Counted from the stretch's first letter, positions 29,787-41,492 are shown. The stretch is 64,000 bases of DNA from Ottelia alismoides (GCA_037367405.1 JAZKJV010006054.1:62001-126000); one strand, 5' to 3'. The notes: generated by a model not told the origin, from the letters alone. Numbers and translations: made by a program.

Positions 29787-31774
29787 TGGTATCAGAGCTG
29801 GTCGATTCTCGAGATTTCAAGTTCTTTATTTTTTTTTGTGTTCGAGATTCGAGATACAAATCTAGGGTTTCTATTAAAATCCTAATTATATTCTTGAAGA
29901 ATGTTCTAAAGATCTATGGTTCTATTCAAGTTCATGTCAGAGATCTCCAGTCTTCCACGCGAGGCCCTGTTCTCCTCGTACGCGTGCATCCAGTCTTCCA
30001 CGTGGGGCCATGATCTCCAGGTGCCCTGATCTGGGCCAAGATGTGTTCTCCTCTTACGGGGAACCCTAAGTTTCGAACGACAAACAACATCCACCCCCCC
30101 TCTGTGGCGGCAGGCGTCTCCCACAGATGGCTTCTTCGCGTGTAGATCCCAGGGCAACGAGCTTTTCGCTGAGTCTCCATCATCTCCAGGTGGCTCCAGC
30201 AAAGCCGCACCTCCTCTCCACAACAGATCTCTCCCACGCAGCCATCACACAGGCGTCACACCTCCATCGATATCTCCAAGCAGAGCGGTGTGCTCCTGGC
30301 GACGTGCCCCTGGGCGGAGGCGAAGCCCCACCGATCCCCACCCGCGACGGCACGAGAACCATCCCGACCTCCTCTCCTCCGACAAGCAGCAAGCGATGCT
30401 GCCTCTCGCCCTTTCAGATCAAGCAATAACTCCTCTCCCCCCAGACAACGAGACCTCCTGCGCAGCCCCAAGGCAGCACCCGCCTTCGCCTCCCAACACC
30501 GTTCCCAGCAGGTAGCGCCACCTTCGAGCAGCATCCCTGGCAGCAGATCCTGGCGGCGGCCTCATCCATCTCCAGTGCGCCGATCGGCGGCGCGGGTCGC
30601 AATCTCCTGGTAGCGGCGACGTAGATGCGAAGGTTTCCTAGTTGGGAACCCTAGCCGTGAATGACAAGAGAGGGAGCCAAGGAACCCCTTTATAAAAAAA
30701 GAAAAATATATATCTGTTGTTACTGTAAGCCTAAGTGGGCCAGGCATGCTTAAAAGAAAAAAAGAGCTGCATCATAAAAAAAGGAGAAAAAGTGTTTGTT
30801 CAAAAAAATACATACAAAAAAACACGTACGCAATTTAAAATTATATATGATGAAAAGCCGTAAAAAATGATGGAATGACTTATTATTTTTTTTAAAGTGA
30901 TGGCCAAAAAAGGGGAAATAGCCGCTTTGAGAAGCCGGAAAAAACGATGAATTCAGCTAATTGATGTTTTCTTTCCGCATTTTATTGTCCTCTCCCAACA
31001 TAGTCGATGCCATGTATTCCGACTAATATGGGAGAAAGGAGGAGTATTGTGTAGAGTCACAGGTCAAGTTCTATATTCAGATTCTCCATATGTCAGATAT
31101 CAGACCAGCCAGATTTCCAGACTCTACAGCAGTTGTTCAGACTCGACGTTAGATTCCGAGTCAGTTTCAGACACGCACAAGTATGCGGTCTTTTCAGATG
31201 TGCAGGTGTTTACCATCTTTTGTCGTGGTCCCCATCATCTCTTGGTTTGTCGGCCAGAGTTTTCATGTGAGTCATAGGGACTCCAGAGTAGAGTATCATT
31301 CCCTATGCCATGTCAGCAAGGGTTTTCATGTGGTATCATAGGTACTCCATAGTAGTGTACCATTCTCTGTGCTAGATGGGAGAGACTCAGTTCTCCGACG
31401 ACGAGACTTCTTTCAGACTCCATTCTCCAGCGATCGTGGACTTCGACGAGGATTGCACTTCCACGACCTTTTTCATTTCGACTCTTTTCAAGATGGAGCA
31501 GTTGTCCACACGTTGTGGTGGGCCAGAGTACTCTGACGAGGAGACTCATTTCAGTTGCAGTGACTCTGACATGCGCAGTTTAGAGCACATGCTCTCCAAC
31601 GAGGAGATTCAGTTGACTCACACTCCATCCCGTTCATCCTCCTCACCTGCACGGCATGAGAAGCAACGTCCTCGACAACAGCCGATAGTTGTACACGTTG
31701 AGTTGATATTGTCCGTAGTGTCCTGCAGCGTGAGTTGAGTTTATTTCTGTTTGTTTGTCCAAGCTGAGCATTAC
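29473..31774 (+). mobile_element. Family B non-coding LTR element, + copy, lacking its 3' LTR
   Basis: LTR 29473-29786 (TGTTGGAGTATTTG to TTTTCTAACA), a tRNA-Met primer site tggtatcagagctgg at 29787, and an internal region that ends at about 31774, just before where the purine tract and 3' LTR should start (ccaagctgagcatt is the last match). Compared with the array at 6655-12568 it is inverted and more diverged, especially in the GC-rich half (30080-30620). No gag or pol. Frames here, such as 31376-31738, are low-complexity and not conserved in the other copies. Confidence 0.82.
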
Positions 31775-32870
31775 ATGCCTGTCTCTAAAAAGGAGATCTG
31801 TAACATACTTCCTCTGGATCGTCACAAACCCTGTTGATTCTTGACAAACTTAATCCCTAGGAAGTATCGTAATTCACCAAGGTCCTTGATGACAAATTGC
31901 CGTCCAAGGAACTCCTTAGCCACACTAATATCCTCTAAGGCATCTCCTGTAACAATGATATCGTCCACATAAACCAGATTGACAATGATACCTCTTTAGG
32001 TTCTTTGAACAAACATGAATGATCTACAATCTATCTCGTGAAGTCGTGCTGCTCTATCAAGTTTGAAAGCTTCTGGAGCCATACTTTGGGACTCTGCTTA
32101 AGGCCATAGATAGCCTTGTGAAGTTTGCATACCTTCTGATACTCCCCCTCATCAGCGAATCCAGGTAGCTACTGCATATATGCCTCATCTTGCATATCAC
32201 CATATAGAAAAATATTCTTCACATCTAGATGAGACATGGACTAGTCCCGTACCAATGCAACAGAGAGGAAAATCCAAAGTGTAGAATGATGTGCCACTAC
32301 AAAGAACGTGTCTTGATAGTGCCATTTGCATGTTGCTTCAACACTATCATTCGTATGGTATGTCAATGTAAACACCCAATGGAAGCCAACAACCTATGTC
32401 TCGGTAAGGCAGTAACGAAGCTCCATATACCATGAATATGGAGCACTGCCATCTTCTCCTCCATAGTAAGACATCACCGTCCGTCTCACATAGCCTCGTG
32501 ATATATTCTTGGGTTCTCCACAGCTGCAAGACCCACGACAAACTCCTAAATTTTTTTGGAAGACTCCTCAAAAAATTATGTGTTGCAAGAGGATATGTAA
32601 CACATGTACGCATCCACTTCTGAAAAAGCAATGGGCTCATCCGGATCCTCTGAATGATTTGTAACTTGAGGTGCCATCTGCTTAACCTTTAAAGTGGCTT
32701 GCGATACAGATAAATCACTAGTGCCATTAGTAGAAACCAAGTTTTATAATTTACCTAGGGCATGCTGGATGATGGAAGGGACATGAGTAGAGGGTACAGT
32801 CGGTGACATGTGAATGTGAAATAAGGCAAAGGTTGAGCCGCAAAAGTAGGCACCGCAGGAGGAGGAGGTG
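31775..32870 (-). pseudogene. Copia C4 reverse transcriptase, degraded
   Basis: The - strand shows the RT end (gaatccaaggaccttggtgaa-type sequence at 31855-31900) and the catalytic YVDD zone (about 31950-31975). Around 32085-32220 is the stretch encoding AIYGLKQSPKVWLQKL, and further upstream MEEKMAVLHIHGI-type sequence (32425-32465). No frame stays open for more than about 100 codons. It belongs to the copia family by gene order and these motifs. Confidence 0.75.
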
Positions 32871-32877
32871 GTGAAGG

Positions 32878-33092
32878 CATGGCATCAAATTTCGACGAAC
32901 TTCAGTCGAATTTCGCTTTTGACAGGTGACTAAAATTCGACCGAAGTTGCTGATATCTGTGCCTTGAGGGAGGTTGATATAAAAATGTGATCGAAATGGT
33001 CGAAATTTTGACCGAAATCCATTGAATTTCGTATGAAATATCGTTTCAGTTGGTCAACAATATGGTGACTGAAATCAATATTTAAGGTCTCG
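32878..33092. mobile_element. hAT-type miniature element, TTCGGTCGAAAT family, copy 1
   Basis: 215 bp with a perfect 8-bp duplication GGTGAAGG (32870-32877 and 33093-33100). Ends are CATGGCATCAAATTTCG and, on the other strand, CGAGACCTTAAATATTG; only part of the terminal repeat is kept. It contains CGACCGAAAT, GGTCGAAATT and ATTTCGAC-type words on both strands. It lies in the proline-rich integrase/RT linker of copia C4. A better preserved relative is at 43700. Confidence 0.9.
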
Positions 33093-33908
33093 GGTGAAGG
33101 AACCACATATGGGAGCGATGATGAAGGTGGTGGAGGAACCATAGGTGGATTGGTGGTGGCTGGGGGAGGCATGTAAACCTCCTCACCAGACTCAGACATG
33201 ATCCTATTACCGGTAGGAAAAAATACATGGCCAACTCAAAGAAAGTGACTTTAACATTAACGTAGTACCTCAGTCTAATCGAATCAAAGTATCGGTAGGG
33301 AGTAGCCCACAAAGACACACGTGACAACTCCGGAGAGAGCTTCTCACGTCCAAGAGTCAAATGGTGAACAATGCCATTGAGCTAAAAAACATGTGGTGTT
33401 AGAGAGAAAATATCCTTATCGGGAAACACAATCGAAAAAAGGAATCTTTTCTCTTAACACAGAGACCGATATCTACTTGATCATATAGCAAGCCGTAAGA
33501 ATTGTATCACCCAAAAAGAGTGGATAACACAAATCTAGATAAGGATGGTCTTGGTCACATCAAGAAATTGATGGTGTTTACATTCAACAACACCGTTCTG
33601 CTGGCCCAAAAGGTCTGATGTAAAATTCTTGGTGACCTGAAGAACTGAGAAAGCTGTATAATGCAAAACTCCAAGGCATCATCAGAATGAACATACTTAA
33701 CATCAATTGAAAAGTATTTTTTTATGTCATGAATAAAAAGGACTAGATAACATACCCAACTCCATACCCAACCCCATAATTATTTGTTAAAAGAAAAATC
33801 CATGAAAGTTTAGAAAAATCATCAACCACTACAAGATAGAGCTTGTGACCCTGATGGTTAGGAACATGACTGGGACCTCAAATATCAAAATGGATTAACT
33901 CAAATAAA

Positions 33909-33909
33909 G

Positions 33910-33947
<38 letters not shown>

Positions 33948-33948
33948 T
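33909..33948. repeat. (TAC)n microsatellite
   Basis: About 13 consecutive tac/act units inside the dead copia integrase. On the - strand it encodes the poly-Val run seen in that frame. Confidence 0.95.
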
Positions 33949-34192
33949 GACTCTGACGACCAAGAAAATTAGATTGGTGATGCTTCCCAAGCTGGCAAGC
34001 TTCGTACCGAAAAGTAGATTGAGATGGAATTTGTGGTAGTACTCTACAAAGCTTCTATAGAGGAAGGTGACCAAATCGAAGATGCCGCATGTAGAAGGGA
34101 ACTGATCCAGTGGGAACGGAAGAAGCATCAACACATGTAGTATGGACCAATCTGTGGTGACCCCTGCTCATGACACATCCAATCGCCCTGCA

Positions 34193-34262
34193 TTGAGTAT
34201 ATCCTCAAAGACAAGAGAAGAGGGGCCTTGAGTATATCCTCAAAAACAAGAGAAGAGGGGTC
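34193..34262. repeat. 35-bp tandem duplication
   Basis: Two adjacent copies beginning ttgagtatatcctcaaa and ending agaagagggg plus two bases. They differ at two positions and lie within the copia C4 integrase remnant. Confidence 0.9.
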
Positions 34263-34380
34263 AAATATGTCATGACAATGCAAATCCTTTGTGATTTGAC
34301 TATTGAATAATAAATTCATGGAAAAATAAGGTGCATGAAACACATTCTATAAGAGCATAGATGGTGTTAACCGAATCTCC

Positions 34381-35250
34381 CCTTGTAATGTAAAGATCTT
34401 CTTCAGACGAGAGACTAGATCATCAAACTTTTGCTCTGTAGACATGGCATGATTAACATGAGTCTCAACTTGCTCTGTGACACATGCATGCGCTGGATAA
34501 CCATGTTTTTGATCATAGATATCCTCAGAGTGGACGGTGCGGTGACGGTAAGCGTAAAGCCGACATGGGCAACCACCTCCTCTGCCATGAATACTACGCC
34601 CTCTGAACTGAGCAGAGCCTCCTTTGCTGCGAGATACGACCATAGCAAAGGAGGTTCATGAGGAGGCTGGGGCCTCCTTCATGGGAAGTATGGATGCACT
34701 TGCAAGTAATTAGATCTGTGCGATATCATACTCAGGGTCAAGAACCTCTAGAAATACTCCAACCGTGGTGGCATTCTTGTATGCATTCTGTTACTTTGGA
34801 GTTGCTGTTAGAGGGATAAAGCTGCGGAGTTCCTTAAACATGCCCTTTAGAAACGAATATAAATTATGATGAGAACATCCATTCTGCTTAGCCATGAAAT
34901 GTCATATTGGAGCTATAGTATCTTCGTCTCATTCCTCGCCTGAGAGTAGATTGTGGCAATGACATCCCACATTACCTTCGTAGTGGGCTGATGCAGGATA
35001 TCATTGGCGATCTCCACAATAGTATCGGATAGCCAAACACACATGTACGGGTCATCTTTCTCCGAAGAGGCATTAATCCTAATCTTATCGGTCAGCTTAA
35101 ACTGTGTCAAAATGTGCTTCTACTCATTGCACTGCATAAGGTTCATGAACTGCATGTTTCATGACTCATAATTGGTCCAATCCATTTTAACGATGGGCGC
35201 CAGACATTTGAAGACACCTAATTGATAGATCGATCTTGTTCTTTGTAATG
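34381..35250 (-). pseudogene. Copia C4 gag, degraded
   Basis: The zinc-knuckle region is degraded (CRLYAYRHRTVHSEDIYDQK at about 34500-34560, with the first and last Cys altered), followed by THVNHAMSTEQKFDDLVSRL. The gag N-terminal half at 34900-35110 has the motif MWDVIATIYSQARNETKIL. The start codon is lost (ITKNK where relatives have MSDNK). Multiple frame breaks. Confidence 0.75.
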
Positions 35251-35260
35251 ATGATGAAGA

Positions 35261-35811
35261 GGCAGGTAAAGGACTACACGATCATACATGGAATCGGTTG
35301 TGTGTACAGATGAAAGGAGGCAATAAGACCTCACGCTTTACAGAAGCATGGAGATCAGATCATATTCAATAAAACAAGACTTACAGTACAAGTCGCGATA
35401 ACATCGAAATTTAAAAATTTTCAATGGAATTGCATGGATTGGAAACCATTCTAATCCGTTCCATCATGATCACATGAGTTTAGAAGATACCTCTTGAAGC
35501 GTGATCGTGATCTACAAGTCTTTAAGCGAAGAGACCTCCTTTCTCAAGTTCGATCAGACAGAAACAACACTTGTAGACGTAGAGACGAACCGCATGACTT
35601 CCTCAATCTAAAGATATAATCCAACTAGTTAAGCTCCTAGTTTCATTATGCGAAATCCTCTTCCTTCTTCCAGAGCACGATGGGTCGAAGAAGAAGACCT
35701 TCCATGAGAGATCGATCGTATCGATCAGGTAGCGAAATGGTAGTGCGACGAATGTTGTCGAGTCCACAACCCTGAAGCAAGGGATAACTACAGGGAGATG
35801 GAGAGAGAAAG
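35261..35811. other. Unassigned DNA
   Basis: Between copia C4 and LTR element F. It may include the copia leader. I see no LTR, exon or ORF worth calling. The inverted string gatcgatcgtatcgatc occurs near 35711-35727. Confidence 0.3.
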
Positions 35812-36267
35812 TGAGGCAACTAAATCCAAATTGAGGGGGTTATTCAGAATTTGACCATAACTTATGTTTAATTAAATTATTAGAGTCTAATTAAATTAGT
35901 ATCAATTTTATTTTATTTTTCGTTAACTAAGTCTGTTGTATTTTTTATTTCTGTTCAAATATGAGATCACATGTGATATCTAATAAATTAGTTATTTGGT
36001 TAGAGTCAATAGAATTTTATTTGATTGTTATTTTGTTCTGTTACCAATTTTGTAATTGGACCCCCTCTCCATATAATGGGGATGCTAGTCCATTGCAAGG
36101 AGGTCATATTATGAATCAAAATTGAGTTTTGGTTTCAGAGTGCTCCTCCAGCATTATCCCCCATTCCCAAAATTCTAGGATTTCTCCTCTCATCCCGTTC
36201 AACGACACGAGGTGCGCCATGGTTCTAATTTCTCTTCTAATCCCTTCTCGATTTTCTGATTGCATCA
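35812..36267 (+). repeat. 5' LTR of element F
   Basis: 456 bp, TGAGGCAACTAAATCC to TGATTGCATCA. A TATA-like tctccatataatgggg lies at about 36067-36082. It is directly followed by the tRNA-Met primer site. Confidence 0.82.
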
Positions 36268-37524
36268 AGTGGTATCAAGGCATAGAAATTGAGTCGTTCC
36301 TATAATTTGATGATCCTATTGACTACTGGTGCTTGAAGTTCGTGCTTGAGGTTCGATCTAAGTCATCTCTCCCATGGTTCGTGTTTGCATCAACACAAGT
36401 TCAAGAATCATCTCCCAGCAGGTCTGAAAGTTCAACAATGGATAGTTAACGACCCATTCATTCATGAATAGGATATAACAACATGACGTGTGTTCCCTAA
36501 AGGTATTTTCATTCAGGATAAAAATTTTATTGACACAACTTCAATACAAGAAGAAAAGAAAGCCGCTCCGTCTTCGATGAAGATCCTGCGGGTGAAGAAT
36601 CTGAAGTTCTTGATCTATCCGCTTTTGGACTTGCTGAAATCCCCGTAAAATCTCTCAAGATTGTCATCTTGGAAGCTCTCACATCCATGTTAGCACCATT
36701 GTCAGCGCTGCCCACTCCGCATCTGACGCCAACGCCACTGACTACTTGCTAAGCGTTGCCACTACCAACCCCTCCAAACAAAATCTCACCCTCACTGGAA
36801 TCACCACCGCTGACACATAGTTTTTCCCCGAGAATCCCATTACCATCACAACCCATTCGATGGTGGCTTCCCTACCACTGCCCTCGCATTCCCCATGGAT
36901 GTCGTACCGATTGGAGCCCTTGTTGGCCATGGACACGTGGAAACCATTCCGCTCCGCCTCTGCAGTTGTTATTTCTTAAGGGGAGAAGAAAACTGTGGCC
37001 CCCATCTCCATCATTGGATCTTCGTGCATCAACCTTGTTGCTGTTGCTCTCGCTGGAACCAACCTCTCCACTACCATCTTTATGTAAACCATGTGCTTCA
37101 CCATCCTCGTAGGCATGAGGGGCTGCACCAACCTCTACTTCATCTCCCCCGTCACCGTTGTTGGAAGAGAGGGGACAAAAAAACCCTAGCACTCGGTGGA
37201 GGATCCTCTCATTGGAGAATCGCATCCCATAACTTAGGGGATTTGGGGTTCTCTTGGAATAATTATAAAGAAACCCCTACCGAAAACCTTTTATCTAAAG
37301 GTTATTATTGTTGAAAGCGTATGGGTAGGAGTTATTTTATTTGAAAGGGTAGAAATATTGTAGCCATACCCCTCAATGGAAAGAAAATATAAATGTAATA
37401 CTGAATTGGAAAAAAGTGGCTTAAATTGGGAAGGTTGAAGCAATAATTTCACATTAGATTCTCCAACGACGGATCGAAGATCGGGCAATTTGTCAGGAGA
37501 TGAATTTTTCAAGCAGTGGAGAAA

Positions 37525-37926
37525 TGATGCAATCAAATCCAAATTGAGGGGTTAATCAGAATTTGATCAATCAGAATTTGATCATACTTTGAGTTTAGAT
37601 AAATTATTAGTATGATTTAATAAGGGTCAATTCAATTTTATTTTTGATTAATTGAGTCTGTAGAAATTTCTATTTCTATTTAAATAATGAGATCGCATGT
37701 GATCTCTAATAAACTAGTTGGTCGATTAGAGTCAATAGGATTTTATTTGATTGTTTTTTATTCTATTTCCAATTTTGTAATTATACACCTTCTCTATATA
37801 AAAGGGGCACTAGTCCATTGTAAGGAGGTCATTCTATGAATTAAATTTGAGTTCTGATTTTGGAGTGCTCCTCCACTATTATGCCCTTTTCCCCAAATTC
37901 GAGGGTTTGTCCTCTCTTTCCGTTCC
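37525..37926 (+). repeat. Truncated 3' LTR of element F
   Basis: About 402 bp, starting TGATGCAATCAAATCC. It contains a local duplication (aatttgatcaatcagaatttgatca near 37558-37585). Similarity to the first LTR ends at about 37926, so some 60 bp are missing. Confidence 0.78.
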
Positions 37927-38802
37927 TCTCTCAAGAAAGGGTGGGTGCGTATGTGGAGAAAGAGAGACTTTAATAATTTTCTTCTTCTTGAGAAAGCTAA
38001 GGCTGCCTTCTTTTTTTTACTATTTTGGATGGCTATGATGTACTCCTAACATTAATGAACTGTCAAGATTAAATGTGTTTTCCAACCACAAATAGAATTA
38101 ACACTTGAAAATAAAATATCATCTCTTTTTCCAAATTTAATCTTGAGACAAGATAATCTCCAATGAATGATAATAGGAAAGAGAGAGAAGGGCTCTCTTT
38201 ATATGGGTGGATGGCCATTATGTTGGCTCCCACCATGGCCGTCCATACTATATTAGTAGAGAATCTCCTTTCCTATTTTTATTTGGTTGTAATCTCCATT
38301 AAACCAAATCTTTATTCATCAATTTATTTTAACTTAATTATCACTAAATACTTCCAAATTATTTGTGACAATTGTAGATAAGCTACTGACAATTATGAAT
38401 CATATTCATACATCCAAAACTAAATGTAGATCACATTTATATTTATTGTTCAATGTGAATCCAATTCACATTAATATTAAAATTGTGAATCATATCCCAA
38501 CTTAAGTCTCAATAGGATATTGTGGATCTCATCCACACTATTCATGATTATTTTAGATAGTACTGTCCATATTAATCCTATCCAAGATAATTAAATCTAA
38601 TTTAATTATCTCAGTTATCTCCCTACACATACACAAGAGCACTATCCATATTAAAATTGTGAATCATATTACAGCTTAAGTCTCAATAGGATATTGTCTC
38701 ATCCACACTATTCATGATTATTGTAGTAGTACTATCCAAATTATTCTTATCCAAGATAATTAAATCTAATTTATTTATTTCAATTATCTCCCTGTACATA
38801 CA
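37927..38802. repeat. AT-rich non-coding DNA with about 170-bp tandem repeats, left flank of RTE LINE 2
   Basis: From about 38475 to 38802 a unit of roughly 160-175 bp occurs twice, each with attaaaattgtgaatcatat, ccaagataattaaatctaa and atctccct. The same words reappear on the other side of the RTE insertion at about 48540-48640, so this DNA and 48541-49900 were one continuous repeat element before the RTE arrived. I recognise no coding sequence. Confidence 0.55.
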
Positions 38803-38854
38803 CAACAATAACAAAGCCTTTTCCCACATTAAATAGGATCTGCTACATGGATTC

Positions 38855-39381
38855 TTGATCCAAAAAACTAGGATCCCTTCGATAGTCTCATTCCAACACT
38901 TATTGAGCCTTCCTCGCCCTTTCTTAGTTGACTCAACATCCCAAAACTCGCATCTCCTAACTATTGCATCGACTGACCTCCTTTACCAATGGTCAAACCA
39001 CCTTAAACGATTTTCTCGCATCTTATCCTCGATCAGAGCTACACCAACTTTCTTTCTGATTTTATCATTTCGAATCCAATCTTTACGTGTGTGTCGCATC
39101 ATCCTTTGTTTTTTTCATTTCTGCTATTGCCATTCTCTACACATGTCTATAGTTCAAAGCCAACATTCAGATCCATAGTGCATATCAGGTCTTACCGATG
39201 CTTTGCAAAACTTTCCTTTGATTTTCAAAGGAATTTTCTTATCAAAGAGAACAATAGAGGCTCCTCCTCACTTCTTTAGCCAACCTGTATTAGTTCTATT
39301 AGTAACATCTCTATCAATTTCCCCATCATGTTGCAAAATAGATCCCTAGTACCTAAAAGAATATTTCTTCTGAATGTTATC
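38855..39381 (-). pseudogene. RTE LINE 2, C-terminal coding remnant
   Basis: The - strand counterparts of the RTE C-terminal blocks are present: the stretch encoding SFRYLGS-type sequence near 39330-39365, MLYGSEC-like sequence near 39165-39185, and RWFDH-like sequence near 38985-39005. The tail matches cacattaaataggatctg. No long open frame. Confidence 0.75.
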
Positions 39382-39689
39382 GTCACAAACAATGTTCACG
39401 AAATCGGTTGGAGCGGCCGCATATGCGTGTACAGACCATTAGGCGCACCACATTCGCGAAGCCCATCAATATGCGGCTATTGCGCATATACGGCCCGTAT
39501 ACGCGGGTTGTGCGGCCGCACATGCGGACCGTGCGTCCACTTCATTGTCTGGCGTGTTGTCGGATCCAGATCAATAGATCCGGTTACCCATAACCCCCGA
39601 TACCCGGTTACCCATAACTCCCATACCCATTTACCCCTGGTGCTCGCTTACCCCTAACCTCGTCCCCTGATACCTCGATACCCTAATCC

Positions 39690-40180
39690 CCAACCTGTGA
39701 CTCTACGAACCCACGCCTCTACCGCCTCCTCTCCCCAACTACGCCTCCACCGCCTCCTCCCAGCTCCTCCGCCTCCACCCATCTCCGCCTCCTCCTCCCA
39801 ACTCGTCTACCTCCTTTGCTTTCTCCAGCTCTGCCTCCTCCTCCCAGTTTCACTGCGGGACCACCTCCTCCTTCTAGTCGCGGCTCTACCGCCTCCTCCT
39901 CCCAGCTCCTCTGCCTCCTCTGCCTCCTCCCAGATCAGCCTTCTCCTCCCAACTCCTCTACCTTTTCCGCCCCTCCCAGCTCCACTTCCTCCTCTCAACT
40001 TCTTTACCTCCTCCGCCCCCTCCCAGCTCCACCTCCTCCCAACTTCTCTAACTCCTCCGCCCCTCCCAGCTCCACCACCTCCTCCTCCTCCCAACTGCTA
40101 CTCCTCCGCCTGCTCCCAGCTATGCCACCTCCTTCCAACTGTGCTCCTCCTCCTCCCAGGGCCATGCGAGATTCCTTCGA
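39690..40180. repeat. CTCC-rich low-complexity tract inside the hAT element
   Basis: Tandemly repeated cctcctcccagctcc-type units. Long frames here (39697-40209 on +, 39807-40094 on -) are Pro/Ser or Gly/Arg low-complexity and not credible genes. By position it could be the leader of the transposase gene. Confidence 0.8.
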
Positions 40181-40600
40181 TTGTCAGCCGTGCGAAGGTA
40201 ACCTATTGAATAATTTTTTACCATATTTGATGGAATGTTAGATTTTTGCATAGTTGATTTTTAATTTGAGAATACATGTATTCATTGATGGAATGTTAAA
40301 TTTTACATAATTATAAAATGTTAGATGATGTGACTTCAAGAATATTTTTCTAACTTCTCACCAAAAATATTTTCGTGTATTCATTGATGGAATGCTAGAT
40401 TTTTAACTCTAGATTTTACATGTATTCGTTGATGGGATGTTCTTACCAATAATCCGATTGTTAATGCACATTTTGAGCACGTATCCATAATATGAGAATA
40501 TAATTATTTAAACAAATATTCTCCTAAAACTCTTGTTTGTATATGCTTATTAAGCCTTTTTTGTTGTTGTTTTATAATTATGATTGAATGCTAGGCATCT

Positions 40601-40850
40601 ATGGCCTCCAGACTACCATCTGATAACACTTCTTCTCCTACACCTGGAGCTAGAAGCGGAAGTGAGCCTCCTATTCAGAGGAATGATATATCAGAGTTTT
40701 TTGTTCCTCCTGGATCCCATGATCCTGGATGGAAGTATGCTTTTCTAGCGAATCCGACTACTCCTAGCATGGTCACTTGCCGATTATGTAGGAAGGTTGT
40801 GACAGGAGGGATCAATCGCATGAAGCAACATTTGGCTCATATTAACCTGT
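40601..40850 (+). pseudogene. hAT transposase, N-terminal BED zinc-finger exon
   Basis: ATG 40601, MASRLPSDNTSSPTPGARSG, then DPGWKYAFLANPTTPSMVTC, then RLCRKVVTGGINRMKQHLAH. The Cys-x2-Cys and His-x-x-x-His pattern with the aromatic start (DPGWKYA) is the BED finger of plant hAT transposases, which binds the element's DNA ends. The homology stops after HLAHI. From about 40850 the sequence joins directly to the far end of the gene, so roughly 500 residues containing the DDE catalytic core are deleted. It could still encode a short DNA-binding protein. Confidence 0.82.
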
Positions 40851-40904
40851 TGGTGGGGATTGCATGGCAAGGAAACACCACATTTGAAGGAAATGGCAAT
40901 GAAA

Positions 40905-41426
40905 GTTTTAAAGTTGACAGCTTCTTCCTAGGGTTGTGAAAGGAATTGGAGCACTTTTGGGGTGGTAAAGTTAAAAATTGGTGCCACTTGTTATATGTTG
41001 TGTCTCATTAATTATGTGGTAAACGATATATTTATGGTTATTTTGTAGATCCACATGAAGAAAAGGAACAGACTTGAATTCAAGCGATTAAATGACTTGG
41101 TATATGTCAGATTCAACGCGAAATTGAGAGATCATCATTTTAAAAAACGAAATGATCCATTTGCCACAAATGATAGAACTCATTTGAGAGATTGGATTGG
41201 TGAAGAAGATGAAGGAGATGATGAAGTTTTCCAAGGATCAGGGATGACGTGGAACTTAGTGGTTGATGCAACTGGCACAGAAGATTTCGTGCAACATAGA
41301 AGTAGCCAAATGCATGCTACTAGTTCAACCTTATTGCCAAGTTTGAATGAAGAAGAACTCCCATCTGAGGAGGAAAGTGAAGATGAAGACGAAGACAATA
41401 TCGCAACAGAATTTGTGATGATCTAG
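40905..41426 (+). pseudogene. hAT transposase, C-terminal dimerisation end
   Basis: In one frame 40935-40958 encodes CERNWSTF, the hallmark of the hAT C-terminal dimerisation domain, preceded by an in-frame TAG (40929-40931). An AG acceptor (ttttgtag, ending at 41048) then leads to IHMKKRNRLEFKRLNDLVYV and FNAKLRDHH, followed by an acidic tail (EEESEDEDEDN) and a stop at 41424-41426. This is the usual end of plant hAT transposases. The frame does not match that of the BED exon without splicing and the stop intervenes, so no functional transposase results. Confidence 0.85.
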
Positions 41427-41492
41427 ATTAGAATTGCTTTGTAGTCAATAGAATATTATCGCTTAAACATTTCAATTTTCTTATGTTATCTT

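Larger units (their letters stand above)
33101..34380 (-). pseudogene. Copia C4 integrase, degraded
   Basis: Contains FDIFDPSSLVFEDIL (34128-34343) and CHVPNHQGHKLYL-type core sequence at 33840-33880, then integrase core remnants to 33480 and the RYYVNVKVTFFELAMYF end at 33190-33280. A (TAC)n microsatellite (about 33909-33948) has expanded inside the coding sequence. A 35-bp tandem duplication (34193-34262) repeats ttgagtatatcctcaaagac. The gene is thoroughly broken. Confidence 0.75.
31775..35260 (-). mobile_element. Copia remnant C4 (gag to RT), protease deleted
   Basis: On the - strand: gag (34390-35250, start codon lost), post-protease region and integrase (33100-34380), linker with a hAT element (32878-33092) and RT (31775-32870). 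It is cut on the left by the family B element. gag joins the segment following protease directly (IFTLQ followed by GEIRLTPSMLL at about 34385), so the whole aspartic protease is missing. Many stops and frameshifts are present. No LTR is seen at its 5' side. Confidence 0.82.
35812..37926 (+). mobile_element. Non-autonomous LTR element F (short-ORF family), 3' LTR truncated
   Basis: LTR 35812-36267, primer site agtggtatcaaggc (36268-36281), internal region to 37524, second LTR 37525-37926. The second LTR matches the first up to about 37925 and then stops. The internal 3' block (37230-37524, with tagccatacccctc and aggagatgaatttttcaag) matches elements D and E1. The short ORF after the primer site is broken (IEIESFL, stop, FDDPIDYWCLKF) but is clearly the counterpart of the one at 58497-58986. 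Confidence 0.82.

Noticed and set aside
31376..31738. 120-codon frame on the + strand in the family B element
   Set aside because: Not conserved in the other two copies of family B; Ser-rich without a domain.
35711..35730. Short palindrome gatcgatcgtatcgatc as part of another CGATAT-family hAT element
   Set aside because: No inverted ends or 8-bp duplication around it.
39697..40241. Long overlapping frames on both strands (up to 170 codons)
   Set aside because: They lie in a CTCC-rich repeat tract; the products are monotonous Pro/Ser or Gly/Arg strings with no domain.
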